Origin: Symbiodinium natans
Taxonomy: Eukaryota > Sar > Dinophyceae > Suessiales > Symbiodiniaceae
Reading direction: 5' to 3'
NCBI GenBank assembly: GCA_905221605.1
Contig: CAJNDS010000151.1
Location: 149,862 to 213,861, forward strand
DNA length: 64,000 nt
Positions 32,801-45,247 of this stretch are shown piece by piece; the first letter of the stretch is position 1; each line of letters begins with the position of its first letter. The translations under genes and the position numbers were made by a program. The notes below the pieces were generated by a model that did not search any database, was not told the origin of the DNA, and worked only from the letters and a program-made list of their open reading frames with translations.

Positions 32801-35706
32801 GACCTTGAGCCTGGACGCAGTCATCTGCAGTTGCTCCTAGTAGGGCCAGGGCAGCCTTAATGGTGAAGCGGCTTAGGGTTTAGGCCGATGCTGACCACTA
32901 GGGTGTAGCTAGGGGTGCGGGTTGCCATTCCTAGGAAGTGGCAGATGAGACAGCCGACGACGACGAGTCAGCCTAGGCTGGTGCATCTTCCGCTGATCGG
33001 CTCGTCCACTGCTCCCCAAATTCTGTGCACAAGTTGCTACCGGTACCTCTGAGCGGGTACGGTTATTGTCTGAGATCATGCAGCTCTGCATGAATGACTT
33101 GCAGAATCTGCATGTTGAACTGCATACCGGCATGATGCAGAGCGCAGGGACTAGCAAAACGAGGAATTGCCTGCTGCTCGGGTTGCGCGGGGACTTTGGT
33201 AGGCGTTCATATGACAAGAAATAAACCCCAAGCTCCAAATCGATGTTGGAATAGCAAAATGGACGGATCAAGCCCAAGTGCAATCGAAGCAAGACCCTAC
33301 ACATGGCCACCAAAGGTGGCAACTAGGCACAGGTTCTCGTAAGGTTTCCGTGCTGCAGCAGCATCATGTATGGGCAAGGGGCTCGGCCCCAAGCGGCTTA
33401 CCAGGTTTTGGGCGGGTTCTTGACGGAGCATAAAGCTTGCTGCGCAAGGTGGTAAAGACCTTACTCATGTTGTTATCTTCAGGGTGTGGGCTTTCAGATC
33501 TTGAACTGATAATCGCTGAACAGTGCTATGATGTTTCTTGCTTGCCAAGTAGGTGAAGCAACGGCAAGCATCTGTTGTGCAGGAGAAGTGATCGCCACGC
33601 CTGCTTGTCGAACGCAGTGGTGGCCATTCCTTCGCTCAATTTTCTGTCTCCTTCCAGCATGTCTGATCTTGGAGCGCAGATCCTAAACTGCCTTGCAGAG
33701 GATATGCTGGTTGAATGATGCACAGTCTGGTCAATGTTAAGCAACAGCGCGGCAGGCTTTTTCACGGGGGTCAGGGGGGGGGTCTGCTACGCGGCCCTGA
33801 AAACCCCAGAGCCCCAAATCGCTTCAGGGCTCCCCGGACGTAGCTTTGCAACGCGCCTGCAGCTGTAGTACCACGTCGACTCAGGGACCCCAGCCCACAT
33901 TTCCGTGTCTAAGAGTCTTACCAGCATACTTTTTCTTACCTTACAAGCTCTAGAGAACTCCCAAACAGCACACCCAAGCCCTAAGCCTCCGAAACATCCC
34001 AATGATTTCCTTAGCTCCCCGAGTCGACGGAATCCCGATTCAGCTCGGGCCCCCTTCGTCACCTTAGAGTCTTAGAGCCTTCTGCGGATATTTTGTCTGC
34101 GTAGCTTGGAGTCCAGAAGTGGCCACTCCTTTAGGCGAATCAAGACCTGATGGACCAAACAGGACAAAAACGGGCACGCTGGAAGTTCTCAGGGTTTCAA
34201 CCCTGGAAGTTCAGGGCTATGTCTTTTGAACTTGAGGCGCGCGGTCTAAAGTGGTTGCCATGCAAGGACCAGCCGCCCCTACCGGCCTGTCGCTCTTACC
34301 GCTTTTCTTGGAGCTCACGCACTGAGCAGAGACCTGTCTTATGAAAGATGTGCCGTACCATGTGGGTGGATCGTGCCCTGAAGCTATGGAGGCTTAATGA
34401 CTTAATGGGGTTTATAAATCCTAGCGGTTGAACTCTATAGCCGTCTCGGTCCTGATCCCAACTCGTACAACGGGTCCAAATCCAAAACACCGAAGTTGCC
34501 GGGCCGATGTAAGCTTCGACCCCACTGCAGCATGTTCCGGCGCGTGGTGGCCATCGCAGCGCCTTGCGCCCTAGGTGCCTTTGGAGCCATTGGGGGTTCG
34601 TGCCAATTGCAAGGAGTAGGTTGGGAGGCAGCTGGTGGAATTGTCCTGAAGTTGGCCTGAAGCAAAAGGGCGGCACACTGCAAGAGGCGCAGGGCACAAG
34701 ACATTGCAAGTTCGTGAAGAAGAGCGAATGCCCACCAGCACCAGAGGTTGCAACTTGTGCTATCCGTGATTCTGAGCCGTGGCATGCTCTCCGCCCAGGC
34801 GCCATTGTCTTGCTCTCGGATCGGAGGACTGAAGGGTCGAATTTGACTGTTGTGTTGATTTGTTCACGTATGTTTGCTCGTCAGTTGCCTTCTTCTGGAC
34901 TCCGCCCAGGGTTTCTGGTGTTTAAGGTTTGGCCTGGCGTGAGTGCGGAGGCTCGGAAACCAAGTCGGCGCCTGCAAACCCAAATCCGTGCGAGCATCGC
35001 GCGAAGCGAAGGCAAGCAGTCCACTACAACAACCCGACCAGCCTACACCGACATGAGGATCATCAAGCAGAACATCCAGTTCCGATACATCTGTGCGAGC
35101 GAACGTCCCGCTGCAAACACAGAAGTATACCGAAGCGATCTGTTTCAAAGACCCCTCCTCCCCCAACATTTTGTATTCCTACTCTAGTATATAGTGACAG
35201 TGAGACAGTCTGCGACGGCTACGTGCCCTGCACTAAATCTAGTTTAGGATTCAGGATCTCGTAGCGGCAACATGTTCACGTGGAGCACCAGCGTTTTATC
35301 AGTGAGTGGCTCTTCAGCTCTAACTCTGCGAGTAAGTTTGCTTAAAGGAGGGGAGGAATAAACAATCCCCAACAGCATGGTTCGCTCCACAACCGCCTAA
35401 ATCTGGAGGACGCTTCTCCTTCGGCTGGCTGCGGCAGCAGAGTCCAGCGAACAGGTGCTAGTTGCTGGGTCTGTGGCTTTCTTTGTCATAGTTGAGTACT
35501 ACTTTACATGTTTAAGGGTACTTAAAACCCAATAAGGAATATAAACGTGAATTTTGAATATTATCCCAACCATGAACTAGCTTTGAGGCTGAAGGTGACA
35601 GGCGAAGCTCTCAGAAAGGTCTTGGCCTTGGGCATCGGGTGTAGGTCTTGGACTTGTGTAGGTCCATAGTCATAGGCAGTGGTATCTTACAGCCTAGAAG
35701 AGCATC

Positions 35707-35707
<1 letters not shown>

Positions 35708-35749
<42 letters not shown>
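35708..35749. repeat. (GA)n microsatellite
   Basis: About 21 uninterrupted GA units. A minus-strand Ser-Leu frame through it is not coding. Confidence 0.9.
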
Positions 35750-35751
<2 letters not shown>

Positions 35752-36078
35752 CGGAAACATGGAGTTGAACCGCATTAGCCGCTCAGCCTGAAATGGCTGC
35801 GAACCCACTTCACATTCTATCCCATGACTCCATGACTGCCAAACAATGGCTGGAGCTGCGCGGTTTCTCCACGAAGTATGTAGCTGCATGCTGAAAGCAC
35901 AGATTATGCCTTGGTTCGAAGAAGTTATCTCCATCCAGCAGAACATCTGTCACCACCGTATTTTTCTGGAAGCACTGTATCTACAGTCCCACTACAGGCC
36001 TGTGTGCGTGCGCGTGCAAGGCACTGTTTTCTTGTGGGGCCATTGACTGTAACACGACATGTTTTGCCCTCCTGTCAG

Positions 36079-36160
36079 TGGGGGCTGCTCGGCTGCGCCG
36101 GCTTCGTTCTTTGCTTCATCCCGGCGACGCTGTTCATGATCCCAACAGGACTGGCAGCGC
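36079..36160 (+). CDS. Candidate transmembrane exon
   Basis: After CCTGTCAG the frame reads WGLLGCAGFVLCFIPATLFM then IPTGLAAR, a convincing membrane helix. It could be a distant exon of the TIR-like gene or a remnant. Confidence 0.3.
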
Positions 36161-36720
36161 GAGTGACATGTTTACGCGTTCACTTTGGCATCCCTTGGGG
36201 CTCAGCTGTGGCAAAAGATCCAAGAACCCGAAAGTCAACCAGAACCTGGATCCCTAAACCCGAACACCCCCGCGCGGCTTTTTTGGGTCTGTTTCTGCGG
36301 CATGTTGATGCTTCTGGGTTCGTGTTGTCCTGTGATGGATACGGAAAAGCCGACAAGGGGGAAGTTTGGCGACAGCCTGCGTCACAGGTTGTCCTGCTGG
36401 TCATCATACCCAGAATCCCTGCGCAGCGTCGTCCAGCTATACGGGTGCGGGTGCCAAAAACCCTAAACCGTGGGCCCCGAAGTGCCCATTGCAGGACCCC
36501 TAGAAATGGCAGCGGGGCTCCTCTTCACGAGGCGGTATGGCCTCGCAGGCGTGGGGGGCGGGGGGGGTCGGCGGTGGCAGCGCAAGAGTCATAGTGTGAT
36601 AGTACTGGTACGAGTACGTACTATTACTGATGACTTATTACTTATTTTACTGCTTATTACTTTTTACTTATTACTTATGTCCTTTGACTTTTTACTTGTT
36701 CCTTTTTACTTTTTACTTTT

Positions 36721-36776
36721 TCCCACCTTTGGTGTGGGGTTGTTAGATTTTAAGCTCAACTCTTCTCCTCGCCCGG
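36721..36776 (+). repeat. Dispersed 56-bp repeat, copy 1
   Basis: Nearly identical to the reverse complement of 56,502-56,557. The plus frame reads GVGLLDFKLNSSPRP. One difference between the copies (TTTAAG/TTTAAA) is silent in this frame. Confidence 0.7.
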
Positions 36777-37093
36777 AACGCTTCTCCTCGCGCGGTCTAC
36801 TCCTAGAGACTCCCTGGACTGGCAGCCATGGGCGTTGGCAGGACAAGGTCTGCGTTTTGGTTCGATTGCGGCTGGTTCGGGCACACGTTGCTGGCACTTT
36901 CCTTGTCAACTTGGTATGTCTCTGACTCTGCGAGGGTTACCAGGCATTCGCAGTTTTTTGTGAGATCAAGCGGGGCATCCGTAAAAGTCATCCACAAGCA
37001 GGCCCTTCTCCGCACAGACATTTAAAATTTATGCAGCTAGTCTTCCCACCTCATTGACCGAAGCAAGAGCGTCCCCCGGAATTCAGTAGGAGG

Positions 37094-38323
37094 ATGGCTG
37101 TAACATGGTCCTGCAAGCTGTGCATGCAGCGGAACTCCATCGAGGCCGACAAGTGCGTGACATGCGGCCGCCCCCCAGACTGGGTGCCAGCACAGAGACC
37201 CCAGTCTGAGCCCCCGGGCGAGCTCGAGGTGTATCGGCCAAGCGAGGCATCAAGGACTCCGCCCAGAGAGGTGCAGCCCATGGTGACTTGTAAGAGCTAT
37301 GCCCAGCTTTGCACCGGCACCCTTTTGATGGTACTCAACGTGCTGCTGAACTTGCTCTGGCCTGTGCGATTCCTTCGGATGGATGAGCAGCTACGCGTCC
37401 AGCACCTGACCACGGTTACAGTTGTGAATGGGCCTGGGCTTGTGTGCATCAATCCGTTCAAGACCTGCACGATCGTGAAGGCCGTGACATTAGGCCCGCT
37501 CGACTACGTGCGCGTACGCGATGCTATGGATGGCAGCGAGCGTGCCGTTCACGGGCCGCGGTTGTTTTTCCTGGGTCCTTATGAGAAGATGCAGGCAAGC
37601 GGTCAGGGCGTGAGTGTGAGTAACATGCAGTACGTGCTGATTGAGGACCGGCAGACTGGGGAAAGGAAGGTGCAGCGCGGACCCCTGGTGTGGATTCCAG
37701 GACCTCGAGAAGAAGGGAGGGTCTTCAACGCCGTCCGACTTTCCAGCACAGAGTACATCAATGTGGAAGATCTGCTCAGCGGAGCTCGGAGGGTTGAAAA
37801 AGGACCTTGTATTTGGTTCCCAGGTCCTTATGAAGAGTGGGAGCAGGGGGATGCGGTTCACCTAAGTGGCACGGAGTATGTGACTGTTCAGAATGTCCTA
37901 TCTGGCGAAAGGCGTGTGGACAAGGGCCCTTGCATGTGGTTCCCAGGTCCACACGACGAGTGGACGAAGGGAGCCTCCATCAGCCTAACTTGTACGCAAT
38001 ACCTGGCAGTCTTGAACAAACTTTCTGGAGCCTCTACGCTGGTTAAGGGTCCTTGTATATGGTTTCCTGGGCCCTATGATAGCGCCTCACCTGTGAAAGA
38101 GGCAATCGTGCTGCAGGACGATGAGTACGTAAAGCTAAAGGATGTCTCAACAGGGACCCGGTGGGTTCATCGTGGCAAAGGCCTCCTTTTCCTGGAGCCC
38201 ACCTGGCGTGTCGAGAGTTCCAACACACGAAGTTCAGGCATTCAGAAGTCATGGGCGCTTCGAGGGCGAGAATTCCTGAGGTTGCAAGTGGCTCCCCACC
38301 TACGTGTGACCAAGGGTTCCTAA
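37094..38323 (+). CDS. RanBP2-type zinc finger, membrane helix and vault-like repeats
   Basis: An uninterrupted 409-codon frame, by far the longest convincing one in the window. Residues 5-24 form a RanBP2-type zinc finger (W-x-C-x2-C-x10-C-x2-C), a fold that binds ubiquitin or RNA. Residues 72-91 are hydrophobic and could be one membrane helix. From about residue 105 to 370 there are roughly 48-residue repeats, each ending GP.(L/I/M)(W/F)(F/I)(P/L)GP, with at least five copies. They resemble the structural repeats of the major vault protein. After FLEPTWRVE (about 38,217) the repeat pattern stops, so the true exon probably ends there and the last 35 codons may be intron. Downstream exons were not identified. 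Confidence 0.85.
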   Translation: MAVTWSCKLCMQRNSIEADKCVTCGRPPDWVPAQRPQSEPPGELEVYRPSEASRTPPREVQPMVTCKSYAQLCTGTLLMVLNVLLNLLWPVRFLRMDEQLRVQHLTTVTVVNGPGLVCINPFKTCTIVKAVTLGPLDYVRVRDAMDGSERAVHGPRLFFLGPYEKMQASGQGVSVSNMQYVLIEDRQTGERKVQRGPLVWIPGPREEGRVFNAVRLSSTEYINVEDLLSGARRVEKGPCIWFPGPYEEWEQGDAVHLSGTEYVTVQNVLSGERRVDKGPCMWFPGPHDEWTKGASISLTCTQYLAVLNKLSGASTLVKGPCIWFPGPYDSASPVKEAIVLQDDEYVKLKDVSTGTRWVHRGKGLLFLEPTWRVESSNTRSSGIQKSWALRGREFLRLQVAPHLRVTKGS

Positions 38324-41000
38324 CCCTTACAGCAGAGTTGCGCATCTCCGGTTTCACCACTGCGTTCACGACATTCTTGGTGTCGGACGAAACGTGGGTG
38401 TTCCCGTGGCTTGCTTAAGGGTACTGAAGAGTCTTTTTGATAGAAGAGTCTCAGGCATTCAAGCATGGAGTGACCATCTGAACCCTTATTCGGAATTATG
38501 CGCTTCAGACCTTGACTCAAAGCCAACGACTGTCGTGCTTCTGCGGGACCCCAGCACTCGGATTACCGTCCGGTTTAAAAGCAGCTGGTTGGGTGAAGCC
38601 TTGGTGTGATGAACCGCGCGAACCGAACCATGGAAACCCGAAAGTCCTGCACTTACACAGCTCTAGTAGAAAAAACCTAGATCTCCCGGAATCCTCGTCT
38701 ACGCCGCAATCCAAAGGTTCAAAACCACCTACACTAGGCCTTCAAGCTCCACACCCCAAAATATCACAGCTTATACTGTGCTTCAATGGCTGCTGCTGCG
38801 AGAAGAAGAGGAACCACACACTTTGGGCATGTCTTGTGGGGCTCGCGCATGGAACTTCAATTGCATCCCTGCCGTGTGGTGTGAGACTGCTACCTACCTT
38901 CTCCAAACCCTTACGGGCCCTTAACAGGGAGCCAAAACGACGGCCCTTAAACCAAACCCTAAACCCCGACACCAGGGGCCGCGGCCCTGGCAGCCATGGC
39001 AAAGCAGATCGCAGGCGGCAGATGCGACAGCGCATCAAGGATTCGGCTCTTTGGTCTTCGGCTGGGCTTCGGTTTCTTTTAGAGGCTACACCCTAAACCC
39101 TAAGCCTATACCCTACACGATTATTTGCTTAAGAACCCCAAACGAATATTTAAACAACAAACAAAGATCCCTATAGTTCCCTTAAGGAAGAACATTTTTT
39201 GGGGATCTTAGGCAATTAGTAGTAAACCCTAAACTGTTTCGGGTGAGAGGATGCCTTCACCAAGAAGACCTGGCAGCCTGAGGTTTGGGGCTTGAGTCTT
39301 CAGGCAACACGCACACGACGCGTTCTGCAGATGCCCCACTGCACTACTCAGAATAATAGGAATCACAGTAATAATAATCACAAGAATAGTCGTAGTAGCT
39401 ACAAGTACCAATAGTGATCAGCAACGACTGTAAGATGGACGAAAGTATCCTCAAACCGGAGAAGGCGGCGAGGCAGCTGGCCAGGGTTACGGATGGTGGG
39501 GGAAGGGTTTTGTTTTTTCACTTCCCCCCCTCCCCCCGGCCAGTGCTTCAAACCCTGGCACAAACAGGGTTGTCCTATAAACCCTACATAGACCTTGCTA
39601 TAACCCCTAAGACCCCCTAAGCCCCAAACCCATATGCCCAAGGTTTAAGTGAGAAGTCCCAAGCTTGGGAGGCGCTGTCGGGTTCTTACTCGGGCGTACG
39701 CTGCTTCGACAGCAGCATGGCCGAAGGGGGCGTGGAGTGCTTCGGCATACCCTTCCTTCAACTCTAGGGTTTAGGGTTTAGGGTTTAGGGGGAGGGCCAG
39801 GGGCTTCGGGGTCACGGCAGGCCCGGCAGGAGATAGGCCAGGAGTTGGTGCCAGCAATATTGCGCACCAATATATCATCCAGAGCGAAGAATATGCTTAC
39901 TGTCGAGTTCGGGAGCCCTCCTTTCCAAGAGCTACCGAAGTTCAAGTTCAGCTCGTGGCATAGCACAGCCTTGGCAATGGACCCCAAACCCGCTAGAAAG
40001 CCAGGCCGTCTCAAGGTCTCTTTGCTTGATCCAAACCCTCGTTTTGCAAATCCGCATCACGCCACGTCAGGGTTCTCTGTTACCACGTCTAGTGTTCGGA
40101 AACAGTAACAAGATTGGTGTGTACATCAACACGCGTTTGTTTACAGCGACAAGACAATCCAAGCTTGCACGACTATGCACGACTATGCACGCTTGGCGGT
40201 TGCCAGGCTTACATGGAATCCGGGAAGGTATTATCTTCTTTGCTTGGGGCACCTTCAAAACGATTCGTTCAGCGGCGAGTCAAATTCGGAAGAGCATTGT
40301 CGTCCGTCATGTCGTGGTAAGCGTGTTTCTTGTCGTGGTGCTTCTTGTAGTGGTGTGGTCTTGGTTTTCTTGTCGTGGTTCCAACGCCCCATCAGGGTTT
40401 TTGCTTGCCTGCTGTAGCACCAGGCGAGGCCCTGATTCAGGTGGGGCCACCTGGTTGGCGCCAATTGATGTCCCAGCCGTGACAACCTGGACGCTGTTTC
40501 TTTACAGGGGGGGGCACGGTGCCTTTCTGAGCACGGGCGCCCTGACTGGGGGCTGCCAAGGGTGTCCCTATCGGCCTTCCCGGCGACAGCCGACTGTAGC
40601 CTGTAGACGTGGCCTACGGGGCGACCGAGGGCCAGTAGAAAGATGGCCGGAGTCGACAACTCCAATACCTCCATGACATGGCGGTTTTGGTCGCCACCAT
40701 CCTTCGATACCTACCATGCCCCACACAGGCTGTCCTTGTCGGGACCACCGAACGCATGACTAAGGAAATCGTCAGCCAAGGCAGGGCAACCTCTAAAGAA
40801 GGGCTGAGAAATGGCCGTGCTTGGGTGCATTCGTTCGTGTTGGTGCTGCCTTTGTTCCACATGGTGTGCCCCCGTCCTCACAGAGGGTTTTGAGACGCAC
40901 TCTGTCCGTTTCGGTGCACTATGCGGGCAATAAAAGGGTGTGCACTTTGTTTTCTGCATGTTTCCCCACGCACCCCAAGCATCCCTAAGCCCCCACACAG

Positions 41001-41079
41001 GTATGTCAAGGAGAATGTCGTGGCGCAGTTCCCAGTCTTCAAGGCTGTGGCGCAGGCTCGCATGAAGACCGGGACTTGC
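41001..41079 (+). CDS. Candidate exon of unknown function
   Basis: After CACAG|G the frame reads YVKENVVAQFPVFKAVAQAR then MKTG. It has amphipathic helix-like composition and good splice borders, but I do not recognise it. Confidence 0.4.
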
Positions 41080-41238
41080 AGTACGTTACCGGCTGAAGGG
41101 CTTGAAGCACAAGATCTTGAAGGGAAGGGTTTTCCTGCATCGAAAGGTTGAAGGGCTTCGGGCGCAAGAAGCTGAAGGTAGGTTCACGTCTTTTCCAAAG
41201 AGGCCATGCCTCTTGGAGCTTAGGCAGAGGGCCTAGGG

Positions 41239-41370
41239 TTGTTGCGAGAAGTCGAGTTTGCTGGGAAATCCTCGGCTTTCACTGGCGAGGCAGTGAAGAC
41301 GGAGCCATTCAGCGTCACTTGCAGCTTGGACCAAGCTGCTGTAGGAATTTTTGAAGCCCTAATACTTAAG
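41239..41370 (+). CDS. Candidate exon of unknown function
   Basis: Reads REVEFAGKSSAFTGEAVKTE then FSVTCSLDQAAVGIFEALIL. Protein-like, with no family recognised. Borders are not fixed. Confidence 0.3.
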
Positions 41371-42189
41371 AACAACAGGCGGCAGTTGAAACGTGGCTTT
41401 GGGGCTTACGGTCCAGCTCAGGAGGCCCCTGGCCCACTCAAGCCTTGTCTGGTGACAGTGACCGCCGCAGTCCTCAGCTTAAGCTAAGGCAGCTAAGGTA
41501 TGGTGCGATTTGCACCAATCCCCACAACTGCAAAGGCCATGGGATTGGCAGCAGCCTGGCAAACAGGGCTTGAGGGTTCGAGAGGTTTGCTAGCGGCATG
41601 CGGGGCGTGGTCCAAGATCCCAGCACCCTTTTCTGCTCCCTAAACCCCAAACCCTGAACAAGCAAGGCAGTCGAGGTTCCGTTTGGCCCTTTCCTGCTGG
41701 CGTCCTCTCTCTTCGGCGCGCCTTGGAGTGCCTTGAATACGACCTGAGAGGGTGGACGACTTCAACCAGCCCAGCATCCTCTGTACAGCGAGGATGGGGC
41801 TGATCAAAAAGTGACCCTCGAGTCTTCTTGGGCCCCGGCCCTCAGACCCAAACTGGCCACCCAGGTATTCTGAGCGCGGTGGTGGGGTCCTCCTTGGCTT
41901 CGCTCCCAGAGGCGCGCGGCATGGGTCCGAGCGGAACAAAAAAACCACAAGCTGAAGAGCGACCTGCAAAAGTGAGAATTGCTGATGTTGCAGAAGGAAG
42001 AAGGAACCATACTGGTATGCCATCTCAAGCTGAGTAGCGAGGAGAACGGCTAGGGGGGCTCTGTTTGCCGTGTTGGGCCTTCTGCACCAAAAGGAGCGAA
42101 TGTGTGAATGACAGACCGGCAAGAGCGAAGCATTCTGGGGGCATCATGTTATTGTGTACCAGAATATATTGTCATACACTGGTGTGTAT

Positions 42190-42290
42190 ATAGATATATA
42201 TATATATATATATGTCTCTCTCTGTGTGTTCTTCTTAGATTCCACTATGCATGGTTGTATACATACATGTATATATATATATATATATTA
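42190..42290. repeat. (TA)n microsatellites
   Basis: Two TA runs at about 42,192-42,212 and 42,270-42,290, separated by a CT/GT-rich stretch. Confidence 0.85.
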
Positions 42291-42436
42291 TTATTGTTAT
42301 ATACTATGACAGATGATCGTGTGTCATGATATGGGGTCAGGGAAGTGGCGGCGCAGGTGCTGGAAGGGCGAGGTGACGAGAAAATGCGCGCGGGGCCCTT
42401 GGCCACCAGATGCCATCAGACCCCAAGCCTACATGG

Positions 42437-42496
42437 GGTTTAGGGTTTAGGGTTTAGGGTTTAGGGTTTAGGGTTTAGGGTTTAGGGTTTAGGGTT
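42437..42496 (+). repeat. Longest perfect (TTTAGGG)n tract
   Basis: Eight to nine perfect TTTAGGG units in a spacer or intron, flanked by GC-balanced single-copy sequence. Confidence 0.95.
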
Positions 42497-43743
42497 CGTA
42501 TTCGCAGCCAAGAGCACCGAACTGTTCTAAAAACCCTTAATCAGCCCCCCACCAAAAAACCCTACGCCCTAAACTCCCCGAAAGACCCATCAAAGACCCC
42601 TCAACGCTCTAGAATCCCTAAACTCCCTAAAAGCCCGCAAATTTTATCTCGAAGGCCCTGGCTGTGGGATGTCAAGCCTACTAGCATCAGCCTTTGTTTT
42701 TTGCCACAGAATAACAGGGGACTTAAGGCAGGTGCCAGGCTGTGGCCCTATCCACCAAGTGTCGCCCCTGTTGCACATTCCCGGTTGCACCATGCTTTAA
42801 TGTCACAAAGCGAAGATCCCTCGGCCATCACATCCTTGCCCAGATGCTATGCTACAGGTCATGCAGCAGAGACTTCTTGGGGGACTCTCACACAAAAGCC
42901 TGGGCTAGGTTGGTGGGAAACCATGGCTTGCCCAACCGCCCAAAGACGCATGAGACCCAGAATGAGGAGCTTCTGCAGTCCTGGCGCCAAAAGCCCATTC
43001 TGGCCACCGGGCCGCTTGACCAAAAGGGGGAAGTTCCCGACGCTCTTGATAGTACAATATAAGAAGAAGAAGAAGAAGAAGAATTGCAATTATAATAATA
43101 GTAGTAATAGTAATAGCAAGGATGAGTGACAACAATAGCATGAGCCAGTGAGAATGATGGCTGGAGGCCTGTGCGCAAGTGAGGCCCACAGCATGGCCTC
43201 TAACAGCAAGCATCAGCAAGAGCAGGAGCACGGGCAATACTGATAAAGAGTTCTCAGAAGTTTGAGTGTTCAAGATAGAATATTTGATCTAACGGCTCTG
43301 GAGCCTGCAATTTAGAGGACAAAGGCACGTCAACGACAAGAGGCCCCAACAAGCCACGAGAAGACGCGAGGGACACGAAGCCAAGAGGCCAGCAGGAGGC
43401 CCCCCCCCAACGAGCTTCCAAAAGTATGTATGGGTTCATTCTATGTATGGGTTCCTCAAATACTCTATGTATGGGTTTCTATGTATGCGTTCCTCGAAAA
43501 AACGTGGAAAAACGCCAAAAACCCCGAAAAAACAAAACCCCCCCGAAGCCCAAATTCTATCTATTCAAGGATGACTGTAACTGCTATAGCATTTGATCAT
43601 GACAGAGATTGGAGATGTCAAGGGGCCGCTTCCGACTCCAGGCTACTCGTCGCCGTGGTTCTACTCACAGCGCTGCTGACGCACGGCGTTGTGACATGTG
43701 GGATCTCTTCGGTGTTTGGCCTATGAGAGGTCAGGTTTTGTAG

Positions 43744-45247
43744 AATACGGAGCACAAGATCGAACGCCGCTTTGTCCACAAGCCGCCGCTAGGTTCGTTC
43801 GAAGCATGGGGCAGCTCCACCAAGGATAATGAGATCAAGAAAGATGTACGCCACGTACCGCGAGCTCATGGCCAAAGCCAGTGCATAGCCAAAAGGCGGC
43901 AAGCCATGAAAAACATCTGTCGAAGCAAGCTAGCCCAGACTGGATTGTCACCATCGCCAGGGCATGCCAACATGAGCGGACATAGAGGTTGTGAGAAGGC
44001 AATGCATCGGCTCTTGGTAGGGAGGGAAAAAGACGCACGCCGCAGGCAATTTTGGCTTGACCTCTGCAAGAGATTAAAGATCATGTGCGGTTTGCACGTG
44101 CCTACATACAATGGGACATCATGAACTACCATAGGCGGTACGAGTTTCAGAAGCAGCCCTTCTCGTGCAGTGCATACGCCATAGTGGAGCGTGGAAGACA
44201 GAAAGATAAAGCACTTGGTTGAATCTTGCGCCCTCACTGCTTGAGCCATTCGGGCATGCCTGCGGAATCTGGTCTTGAAGCAATTATAAAGATGTTGCCC
44301 CCAGCGCCATGCTGCACAAGTATAATCTGGGGCTCAGTTTGTGGCATGCCTGTACTTCTTGCAAGTCATGTTGTTTCACTCGCACACGTCTGGTGCAACA
44401 GCGGCCCTGTCTTTTGGAGTCAAACGCTTCTCTTCCGATGTCACGAAGCCTTGCGCTTTTCAGGATCTGAAGATGAGGATGAGAGCCTGACTCATAAATC
44501 CCCTCAGAAGTAAGCCAAGGGTTTGGTTTAAGGAGCCCCTGAGCCTGCGTCCACCCGTGGTGGAATCCTTTTATCGATATGTCGCGACCTGGCAGCAAGT
44601 GGACAGTAAGACAGATTGCAGGACCAACTGGCATCATATCCTAACTGGGCCCTACACAGCTCAGCACAGTAAACCCTAAACCCTAAACCCTTTGCAGAGC
44701 CTTGAGGCGAGGGGAAATAAGCAGGCTGTAGCCTCCAACCAGTTCCAACCCCTCACCTTTCTCGCTGCAGGCGCTCCTCACGTCGGAGTACGAGCACCTT
44801 GTGCAAGAGAATGACTTGCTCCGTCAAGCGAGTGCGACACCGACGCAGAAGGTCGTCACACGAGCGTGCTGAAGTCATAGAGCCCCAGGCCCTAGGCATC
44901 ACATCCCACAAGTCGTGCATAGAGCTGAACCCCAAGCCCTACAGGCTGGGGACCAGACGTCGAGAAGAGTTCCTGGCCCTGAATTGCCAAGCCGCGTGCA
45001 GGCGGAGGATTCCAGCTTCTCGCCTTCGAGGCGTCCCACGAACCTCGATCCTATCAATTCTGGCTCCGATGCCCCATTCTTTCTTACTGCATACATGTGG
45101 TAAACAGTGTACAACAATGGTACTAGTGTGGATATGCGCACTTTTCCATGATTTGCTATGATTGCCCAGTCTGTGCAAGAGTCGGATATGGCTCCTGAGG
45201 AAATCCACTACGTGCCCATACAGCGCCGCATCGGCCTCAGCGACTAG
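43744..45247 (+). CDS. Unrecognised small gene with a coiled-coil segment
   Basis: Two exons are well supported. 44,771-44,851 is exactly 27 codons between CTGCAG|G and AAG|GT and reads ALLTSEYEHLVQENDLLRQA. 45,170-45,247 reads SVQESDMAPEEIHYVPIQRR, then IGLSD and a TAG stop. A GT-AG intron of 318 bases joins them in frame. Upstream candidates are 43,744-43,860 (KIERRFVHKPPLGSFEAWG) and about 44,061-44,150 (FARAYIQWDIMNYHRRYEFQ). Heptad spacing in the first supported exon suggests a short coiled coil. I cannot name the family; it may also be the tail of a longer gene starting further upstream. Confidence 0.45.

Larger units (their letters stand above)
29880..37090. other. Long spacer, few supported features
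   Basis: No recognisable gene. A hydrophobic piece near 36,079-36,160 may be an isolated membrane exon. GC-rich degenerate CGGGCTCCTG repeats lie at about 31,925-32,110, a (GA)n tract at about 35,708-35,749, and TTTACTT/TTATTAC words at about 36,615-36,720. Open frames of about 100 codons at 30,998-31,324 and 34,564-35,187 show no motif. Confidence 0.45.
38330..43740. other. Region with a few candidate exons only
   Basis: Possible exons are near 39,690-39,756 (SYSGVRCFDSSMAEGGVECF), 41,001-41,079 and 41,239-41,370. None matches a family I recognise. They could belong to the vault-like gene or to the next gene. Telomere-like words are frequent (38,955, 39,090, 39,765-39,790, 41,640, 42,437-42,496). 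Confidence 0.45.
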
